A stretch of DNA of 36,311 nt, from assembly GCA_002392345.1 (NCBI GenBank), contig DGGU01000036.1, positions 1 to 36,311 on the forward strand, in the 5' to 3' direction. A program made the translations under genes and the position numbers. This stretch comes from Lachnospiraceae bacterium UBA3866. Its GTDB lineage: Bacteria > Bacillota > Clostridia > Lachnospirales > Lachnospiraceae. Shown piece after piece: positions 30,693 through 36,311 of the stretch. The first letter of the stretch is position 1. Every line of letters starts with the position of its first letter. A model generated the notes under the pieces. The model was not told the DNA's origin and did not search any database. It saw only the letters and a program-made list of their open reading frames with translations.

Positions 30693-32791
30693 TGCTACAA
30701 GAAGCAATCGATTTACAAGATAGAGCGATTAATGAACTCATCTATTTAACAAGAGAGAACAAATTAAATAATATTACATTTAAAGCGCCAACGGGATCTG
30801 GCAAAACCTTCATGATGGCAAAATTCATGAATGAGATTTTGGGGAGCGATAGTGATGTGATATTTTTAGTGTCAACATTATCTAAGGGTGATCTTGCAGG
30901 ACAAAATTACAAAAAATTTATAGAATATAGTGAGATTGGTCTTTTTAGAAATCTAAAACCATACCTTATAAACTCTGAAGTTAGTGATGAAGAAAACCTA
31001 TATATACCATCAAATTACAATGTGTATGTGCTACCTCGAGATTTATATAAAAAGAATACTTTACTTATGAGAGGGCCGATGGAAAGTTTTTTAAGAGATG
31101 TGACAGGAAAATTAAGATTTGAAAATGGCGAAGTAAAGATTGGGAACGGGAATAGCATATATGTTATAAAAGATGAATGCCATCAAGCGACAAACAATCT
31201 TGATAGTTTATCAAAAGATTATTTTTCTAAAATATTTAACTTTTCTGCTACTCCAAAACTAAGCCGTGGGCAAGTACCAGATGTATGGATAAAAAATGAA
31301 GAAGCTGTATCTGTTAAACTTATAAAAGAAATAGTGGAAGGAAATGAAAACGATAATTTAAAGATTGCTGTTGATAAATTTAAAGAAATAAAAAAAGAAT
31401 ATATAGAAAAGTTAGGTATTAATCCATGTATGATTATACAGATATCTAATAAAGACAAAGTAAAAGAAGAACTTGATGAGATTATACCAATACTGAATAG
31501 AAATGATTTAAAGTGGATATATATTGTTAATGAATCTAAATATTGTGATACTAATGATATGTTTAAGGTGAAAAAATTGCCAGTTCACAAATGGAAAGAT
31601 TATGCAAAAGAAAACACTTCAACCATTGATGTTGTTATTTTTAAATTAACTATTTCGGAGGGTTGGGATATACCAAGGGCATGTTTGTTATATCAAAAGC
31701 GCGATGTGAAGAGTACACAACTCAACGAACAGGTCATAGGCAGGGTCAGAAGAAATCCAAGACTTACAGATTTTGAAACTTTAAGCGATGATGCCATGAA
31801 ATTGGCAACAAGAGCTTATGTATGGGCAGATATAGAGAAAGATAGTTCAATAAAAGGCGTTGAGATAAAAAATATTAAAAACATAGAAAGTGAGATGAGC
31901 GTTAAAACGACAAGGCTTAAAGGTTTAAAGGATAAAAAAGATTTCAATTTAGAGAAAATTATAAATGACAATACAACAGAAGAAGTTCTTACAAGTAAAA
32001 GCATATTTGATATTTATAAGAATTTAAATAAACAAGTAAGTGATATAAAGAATATGTGTAATGATTATGTGAACAGTGCTGATGATTGGTTCCATTTTAA
32101 CGATAGTATAGTTGAGATAAAAAGCTTATACAATAAGTATATATGTGACTATGATAAGAATATGGTTTTAACTGCTGATGAAAATGGGAAGGACGTTTTG
32201 GTTTCGCTACCTAAAAATTCAAGTTATATGAGAGTGCAAGGCAATGAGATAGGTATAAGAGACTGGATATGGAAGAATATAGACGGTGATATTGATTTTT
32301 CATTTGATAGCGAAGCAGAGAAGAAATGGGCAGAGATATTAAAAGATCTGGTTAGCAAGACATGTGATGCAGGTTATGAAAGAGGGAGGGAAAGAATTAT
32401 AAAATCTTCAAATCCTTTGATGGAAGATTTTGAATATCTGTGGGGCAAGAATTATCTTACTAATTCCGAGATAAAATATGAATACTATTTAAATGGCCGA
32501 CACTTTTCTTATCCAGATTTTATAATGAAAGATAGCTATGATAACATACATATATTTGAAGTTAAAAGTCTGAATAAATCAGGTGCACACAGTAATGTTG
32601 ATGACGAAGAGTATAAAAATAAAGTTATAGAATTAAAAAAATGTTATAAGAAAGCATCAGAGCTTACGGGCAATATTTTTTATTTGCCACTACTTGATGG
32701 AAAAAGATGGTATATAACAAGGTATAAGAATGGATATGAAGATAATCTGTCGGAAGAACAATTTAGAGATAAATTAGTTTTGAACCAATAA
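30692..32791 (+). CDS. res: Type III restriction endonuclease subunit (Res)
   Basis: A 699-residue SF2 helicase-nuclease. Motif I APTGSGKTFMM is near residue 30, motif II DECHQ about 160, motif III FSATP about 185, and motif VI-like QVIGRVRRNPR about 350. The C-terminal nuclease domain shows YPDFIM followed by IFEVKSL, a PD-(D/E)XK site. Res subunits are usually 850-1000 residues, so this is a short form, but all helicase and nuclease motifs are there. It starts within the mod stop and ends at a terminator. Together the genes form an apparently complete system against unmodified DNA such as phage. Confidence 0.92.
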   Translation: MLQEAIDLQDRAINELIYLTRENKLNNITFKAPTGSGKTFMMAKFMNEILGSDSDVIFLVSTLSKGDLAGQNYKKFIEYSEIGLFRNLKPYLINSEVSDEENLYIPSNYNVYVLPRDLYKKNTLLMRGPMESFLRDVTGKLRFENGEVKIGNGNSIYVIKDECHQATNNLDSLSKDYFSKIFNFSATPKLSRGQVPDVWIKNEEAVSVKLIKEIVEGNENDNLKIAVDKFKEIKKEYIEKLGINPCMIIQISNKDKVKEELDEIIPILNRNDLKWIYIVNESKYCDTNDMFKVKKLPVHKWKDYAKENTSTIDVVIFKLTISEGWDIPRACLLYQKRDVKSTQLNEQVIGRVRRNPRLTDFETLSDDAMKLATRAYVWADIEKDSSIKGVEIKNIKNIESEMSVKTTRLKGLKDKKDFNLEKIINDNTTEEVLTSKSIFDIYKNLNKQVSDIKNMCNDYVNSADDWFHFNDSIVEIKSLYNKYICDYDKNMVLTADENGKDVLVSLPKNSSYMRVQGNEIGIRDWIWKNIDGDIDFSFDSEAEKKWAEILKDLVSKTCDAGYERGRERIIKSSNPLMEDFEYLWGKNYLTNSEIKYEYYLNGRHFSYPDFIMKDSYDNIHIFEVKSLNKSGAHSNVDDEEYKNKVIELKKCYKKASELTGNIFYLPLLDGKRWYITRYKNGYEDNLSEEQFRDKLVLNQ

Positions 32792-32817
32792 ACCTGCCTT
32801 ATGGCAGGTTTTTATTT
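32791..32817 (+). terminator. Terminator between res and the Rrf2 gene
   Basis: AACCTGCC, TTAT loop, GGCAGGTT, then TTTATTT. It serves res on the plus strand and, with a poorer T tail, may also end the opposing rrf2 gene. Confidence 0.85.
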
Positions 32818-33210
32818 GATTAAGTCAGATAGTTTTATGCTGTAAAGATAATCATGGATAGTCTTATTAAGACCCTTCCAGACGGCGAGGGTTTTGCAAG
32901 ACTTTGCTTTCGCACATCTGAATTTACTACTATCTAAGCAAGCAACAGTTGACAAGTCTTCACCGCTAGCTTCTATAATCTCGCCGACTGTGTATCTCTT
33001 TGGACTCTTAACGAGCTTGTATCCTCCTTTGCAACCGCCGATACCAACGATGAGATCTGCCCTCACAAGTTTCTTAACTATAGTTTCTAGATATTTTTTT
33101 GATATACCTTGTCGTTTCGCTATCTCATTTAGCGATATGATATCTCCATCAGTATTTTCTGCAAGGTCTATCATAATTAGCAATGTGTATTTTCCTTTTG
33201 TAGTAATCAT
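32812..33210 (-). CDS. iscR: Rrf2 family IscR-like Fe-S regulator
   Basis: A 132-residue winged-helix regulator: KGKYTLLIMIDLAEN start, recognition helix around ISKKYLETIVKKLVRADL, wing GGCKGGYKL, then three cysteines Cys91, Cys99 and Cys105, spaced nearly as the cluster ligands of E. coli IscR (92, 98, 104). It should bind a [2Fe-2S] cluster and repress the Fe-S assembly genes when clusters are plentiful. GGAG precedes the ATG at 33210. Divergent from nifS, with a palindrome over the nifS promoter. The name iscR is by function; exact orthology is likely but not proved. Confidence 0.88.
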   Translation of the reverse strand: MITTKGKYTLLIMIDLAENTDGDIISLNEIAKRQGISKKYLETIVKKLVRADLIVGIGGCKGGYKLVKSPKRYTVGEIIEASGEDLSTVACLDSSKFRCAKAKSCKTLAVWKGLNKTIHDYLYSIKLSDLIK

Positions 33211-33252
33211 TATTTGCTCCTTGATTATATAAAATAATTGAGACTATTTTTT

Positions 33253-33291
33253 AAAACACCTATTGACTTAGTAGGTGTTTTGCTATATAAT
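33253..33291 (+). promoter_or_regulatory. nifS promoter with overlapping operator palindrome
   Basis: TTGACT (33263-33268) and TATAAT (33286-33291), 17 bases apart. The inverted repeat AAAACACCTA/TAGGTGTTTT (33253-33262 and 33272-33281) brackets the -35. This CCTATTGAC...TAGG pattern is typical of Rrf2/IscR operators in Clostridia, so the adjacent repressor is the probable ligand. Confidence 0.75.
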
Positions 33292-33341
33292 AGCATATTA
33301 GCTTAGTTTTGTAAATAGATTATTTTGGAGAGGAGAGTGAC

Positions 33342-34523
33342 ATGGGGAAATTAATATATATGGATAATGCAGCTACTACTTTCGTTGATAAGAGAGTTTT
33401 AGATGCGATGACACCTTATCTGACTGATAGATGTTTTAATCCAAGTTCTATATATGATGGTGCGCAAGATGTGCATGCTGACCTTGATAATGCAAGAGCA
33501 ACCATAGCTAAGACTCTCAATGCAAGTGATAGAGAGATATATTTCACTGCATGCGGGACAGAGTCAGACAACTGGGCTATAAAGGGAGTGGCTCATGCAA
33601 ATGCTGATAAGGGCAAGCACCTAATCACTTCAAAGATAGAGCATCATGCAGTTCTTCATAGTATGGCAGCACTTGAGAAAGAGGGATATGAGGTCACATA
33701 TCTTGATGTAGATGAAAATGGTTTTGTAAGTGTAGATGCACTTGATAAAGCGATAAGACCAGATACAGTTTTAGTATCGATCATGTATGCCAATAATGAG
33801 ATAGGAACTATCGAACCTATAAAAGAGATTGCCGAAGTCTGCCATAAGCATAATGTATATTTTCATGTTGATGCAGTGCAAGCATATGCTCACCTTCCTA
33901 TCGATGTAAAAGAACTTGGTATAGATATGTTATCAGCATCTGGCCATAAGTTTAATGCTATGAAGGGCACAGGCTTTTTATATATAAAGAAGGGAACAAA
34001 GATTCAGAACTTTATGGATGGTGGAGCTCAGGAGTTTAAAAAGAGAGCCGGCACAGAAAACGTCGCAGGTATCATCGGTATGGCTAAAGCGACTGAGATC
34101 GCTCACTCTGAGATGAAAGAGAGAATGGAGCACGAGACAAAAATTAGAGACTATATGATTGATAGGATCTTAAAAGAGATACCTTATTCAAAACTTAATG
34201 GCGATAGAGTGAAGAGGCTTTCTAATAATTTAAATATTGGTTTTGAGTTCATAGAAGGCGAATCGATGCTTCTCGCATTAAATGACTTAGGAGTTTGTGC
34301 ATCATCTGGTTCTGCTTGTACATCTGGTTCTCTAGATCCATCACATGTCCTACTTGCTATTGGACTTCCTCATGAGAAAGCACATGGATCTCTTCGTCTT
34401 ACAGTAAGCCATGAGACGACGATGGATGATGCAAAATTAGTTTGTGACAATCTTCCAAAGATAGTGGAGAGACTTAGAAGTATGTCACCACTTTATGAAG
34501 ATTTTGTAAAAAAGAATAAATAA
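33342..34523 (+). CDS. nifS: Cysteine desulfurase (NifS/IscS)
   Basis: A 393-residue PLP enzyme that takes sulfur from cysteine for Fe-S clusters. N-terminal YMDNAATTFV, cofactor Lys203 in SGHKFNAMKG, persulfide-forming Cys326 in SSGSACTSGS within a mobile loop, and RLTVSHETT near the end. The length and loop mark a group I (NifS/IscS) enzyme. It is the first gene of an operon with the scaffold gene 11 bases downstream. GGAGAGGAGAG stands before the ATG. Confidence 0.95.
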   Translation: MGKLIYMDNAATTFVDKRVLDAMTPYLTDRCFNPSSIYDGAQDVHADLDNARATIAKTLNASDREIYFTACGTESDNWAIKGVAHANADKGKHLITSKIEHHAVLHSMAALEKEGYEVTYLDVDENGFVSVDALDKAIRPDTVLVSIMYANNEIGTIEPIKEIAEVCHKHNVYFHVDAVQAYAHLPIDVKELGIDMLSASGHKFNAMKGTGFLYIKKGTKIQNFMDGGAQEFKKRAGTENVAGIIGMAKATEIAHSEMKERMEHETKIRDYMIDRILKEIPYSKLNGDRVKRLSNNLNIGFEFIEGESMLLALNDLGVCASSGSACTSGSLDPSHVLLAIGLPHEKAHGSLRLTVSHETTMDDAKLVCDNLPKIVERLRSMSPLYEDFVKKNK

Positions 34524-34534
34524 AGGAGATAATT

Positions 34535-34975
34535 ATGGCATATAGTGAAAAAGTAAAAGATCATTATACTAATCCAAGAAATGTAGGAGAGATAGAGAAT
34601 GCCTCAGGAGTTGGCACAGTTGGCAATGCAAAGTGTGGCGACATAATGAGAATGTATCTTGATATTGATGATAAAACTCATATCATCAAAGATTGCAAGT
34701 TTAAGACATTTGGCTGTGGTGCAGCAGTAGCAACAAGTAGCATGGCCACAGAGATGGTCAAAGGTAAAACTATCGAAGAAGCGCTTAAGGTGACTAATAA
34801 GGCAGTTATGGAAGCACTTGATGGGCTTCCACCGATTAAAGTTCACTGCTCTCTTCTTGCAGAAGAGGCTATACATGCAGCGCTCTGGGATTATGCAGAG
34901 AAACATAATATAAAAATTGAAGGATTAAAGAAACCAGTCAATGACATAGAAGAACTAGAAGAAGATGAATTCTAA
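34535..34975 (+). CDS. nifU: Fe-S cluster scaffold NifU/IscU
   Basis: A 146-residue U-type scaffold with the three cluster cysteines Cys34 (AKCGD), Cys61 (FGCGAA) and Cys105 (VHCSLL), and the stabilising Asp36. The PPIKVHC motif is close to the LPPVK-type chaperone contact of IscU. It is the partner that accepts sulfur from NifS and builds [2Fe-2S] and [4Fe-4S] clusters. The C-terminus is acidic (EELEEDEF). Only the N-terminal scaffold module of NifU is present. recJ begins within its last codons. Confidence 0.95.
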   Translation: MAYSEKVKDHYTNPRNVGEIENASGVGTVGNAKCGDIMRMYLDIDDKTHIIKDCKFKTFGCGAAVATSSMATEMVKGKTIEEALKVTNKAVMEALDGLPPIKVHCSLLAEEAIHAALWDYAEKHNIKIEGLKKPVNDIEELEEDEF

Positions 34976-36311
34976 TTTTGTAGTATACAACAAAAAGAGA
35001 AACATTAAAGAGATATCACAGAAGTTTGGGATAATGCCCCTTACTTCTGTTATTTTATGTAATAGGGATATATTTGAAGAGGGAGATATCAAAAAGATAT
35101 TGTCATCTGAGCTTTCTGATTTAAATGAAGCAAGGCTTCTTCCTGATGTTGATAAGGCAGCAAAAATCATCCATGATTATGTAGAGGCCGGTAAAAAAAT
35201 AAGGATAGTAGGCGATTATGATGTAGATGGGGTCTGCTCTACTTATATATTATATGACAGTATAAAAAGACTTGGTGCTAATGTAAGTTTCTACATACCA
35301 GATAGATTTAATGATGGGTATGGGATCAACATTAATATAATAGATAAGGCTATAGAAGATAAGATAGACTTAATCATAACTTGCGATAATGGTATAGCAG
35401 CAAAGGAACAGATCTCATATGCTAAAGCTCACGGTATAGATGTCATAGTAACAGATCATCATGACATATCAGAACTTCCTAAAGATGCTCTTGCCATAGT
35501 CGATCCAAAGAGAAAAGATGTAGTGAGTCCCTATCCATTTACTGAGATATGCGGAGCGGTTGTAGCATGGAAACTTATGACAAGGTATTATGAACTTTAT
35601 AATAGCGAACATAACGACATTATAGATGCCTATCTTGATTTTGCTATGATAGCAACTATAAGCGACATAATGCCACTTGTTGATGAGAATCACATCATAG
35701 TTAAGGTTGGATTAGAGAGACTAGCATCTACTAAAAATAAAGGTCTAAAAAAACTTCTTGATGTATCAGCTATAGATTATGAAAACAAAAAATTAACCGC
35801 TTATCATATAGGATTTATCATAGGGCCACTTATCAATGCAGCAGGTCGTATGGAGAGTGCGACAGAAGCGCTAAAACTTTTTCTAGCATGCGACGATGAC
35901 GAGATAGATACTATAGCAATCAATTTAAAAAAATTAAATGATGAGAGAAAAAGCATGACGGAAAATGGCACGAAGGTTGCCATAAGGGATGTGGAAGAAA
36001 AATATAAAAATGATAAAGTGTATGTTATATATATAGAAGGATTAGGAGAGCAGGTTGCAGGTATTGTTGCAGGTAGGATTAAAGATCGTTATAACAAACC
36101 AACTATAGTTTTGACTGACACTACAGAATCAAGTGTAGCAAAAGCAAGTTGTAGATCTATAGAAGCCTATGATATGTTTACTTCGCTTAGTGTCCACAGT
36201 GATATGTTCTTAAAATTTGGCGGACATAAACTTGCAGCAGGATTTTCTATTAATAAAGATGACATAGACACTTTAAGAAAACTTTTAAATGAGGAGTGCA
36301 GTCTCACGAGG
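34965..36311 (+). CDS. recJ: Single-stranded-DNA exonuclease RecJ (3' end cut by window)
   Basis: The frame is open from ATG 34965 to the end of the window (449 codons), overlapping nifU by 11 bases. Motifs of DHH-family RecJ: GDYDVDGVCST (first metal-binding motif), VTDHHDI (the DHH motif), MIATISDIMPL and, later, the DHHA1-type segment GIVAGRIKDRYNKPTIVL with KASCRS and GGHKLAAGF. RecJ degrades single-stranded DNA 5' to 3' in recombination and repair. Family members are about 560-600 residues or more, so roughly the C-terminal quarter (OB-like domain) lies beyond the window. The unusual N-terminus (short, without the extended RecJ lead) may be strain-specific or the start may lie slightly differently. 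Confidence 0.9.
   Translation, partial: MNSNFVVYNKKRNIKEISQKFGIMPLTSVILCNRDIFEEGDIKKILSSELSDLNEARLLPDVDKAAKIIHDYVEAGKKIRIVGDYDVDGVCSTYILYDSIKRLGANVSFYIPDRFNDGYGININIIDKAIEDKIDLIITCDNGIAAKEQISYAKAHGIDVIVTDHHDISELPKDALAIVDPKRKDVVSPYPFTEICGAVVAWKLMTRYYELYNSEHNDIIDAYLDFAMIATISDIMPLVDENHIIVKVGLERLASTKNKGLKKLLDVSAIDYENKKLTAYHIGFIIGPLINAAGRMESATEALKLFLACDDDEIDTIAINLKKLNDERKSMTENGTKVAIRDVEEKYKNDKVYVIYIEGLGEQVAGIVAGRIKDRYNKPTIVLTDTTESSVAKASCRSIEAYDMFTSLSVHSDMFLKFGGHKLAAGFSINKDDIDTLRKLLNEECSLTR

Overview
The window looks like a chromosome segment of an AT-rich, anaerobic Bacillota of class Clostridia. Lachnospirales or a nearby order is my guess from gene content; the species cannot be named. The anaerobe reading rests on rubrerythrin, HydF and the TM1266-type hydrogenase regulator. 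Ribosome binding sites are of the GGAGG type, promoters match TTGACA-17-TATAAT, and there are many U-tailed terminators. I found no rRNA, tRNA, CRISPR array, transposase or integrase.

Layout. (1) 1-9309, cell surface: two tandem paralogous secreted proteins of unknown family (the first cut by the window edge), a membrane acyltransferase, and a ~1600-residue secreted protein with a papain-like protease domain, InlB-type repeats and wall-binding-type repeats. (2) 9342-11726: rubrerythrin, a YihY/BrkB membrane protein and MoaA. (3) 11927-15249: a MoeA-like molybdopterin protein followed by the molybdate transporter ModABC, behind one clear promoter. (4) 15299-23666, the most interesting part: a promoter and an attenuator-type leader RNA (unknown ligand) precede a FecCD-type permease, its ATPase, a NifH-like reductase, NifD- and NifK-like subunits, a matching substrate-binding lipoprotein, a TM1266-family regulator and the hydrogenase maturase HydF. 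The NifDK-like pair keeps three plus one cluster cysteines and lacks the FeMo-cofactor cysteine, so it is a nitrogenase-like reductase (as in DPOR and CfbCD) rather than a nitrogenase. Its substrate is unknown. (5) 23790-24866: an orphan PotD-like binding protein. (6) 24949-28668: a graveyard of polymorphic-toxin pieces and immunity-type genes (a CdiA-type nuclease fragment, DUF4417, a toxin tail, a frameshifted DUF6883-like relic, DUF4926, a broken immunity gene) linked by a 25-nt direct repeat. (7) 28733-32791: a type III restriction-modification pair (mod, res) behind a structured, terminator-ended leader RNA. (8) 32812-36311: an IscR-like Rrf2 repressor divergent from nifS-nifU, then recJ, cut by the window end.

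Across the window runs a family of small GC-rich palindromes sharing CGTAnGGG and GCGAGCCC ends. They lie between genes, but one sits in frame inside the NifK-like gene and a related one, expanded into three 27-nt units, sits in frame inside mod. The two NifK-region copies differ by compensatory changes in their stem. A second hairpin family, with AAAGGA/GACGA internal loops, separates the genes around the TM1266-type regulator.

How the genes may fit together: region 4 looks like a self-contained uptake-and-reduction module (transporter, electron-donor ATPase, reductase) carrying Fe-S/hydrogenase accessory genes. The neighbouring Mo uptake and molybdopterin genes may serve a different enzyme. 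Fe-S supply genes (nifSU) lie about 10 kb downstream.
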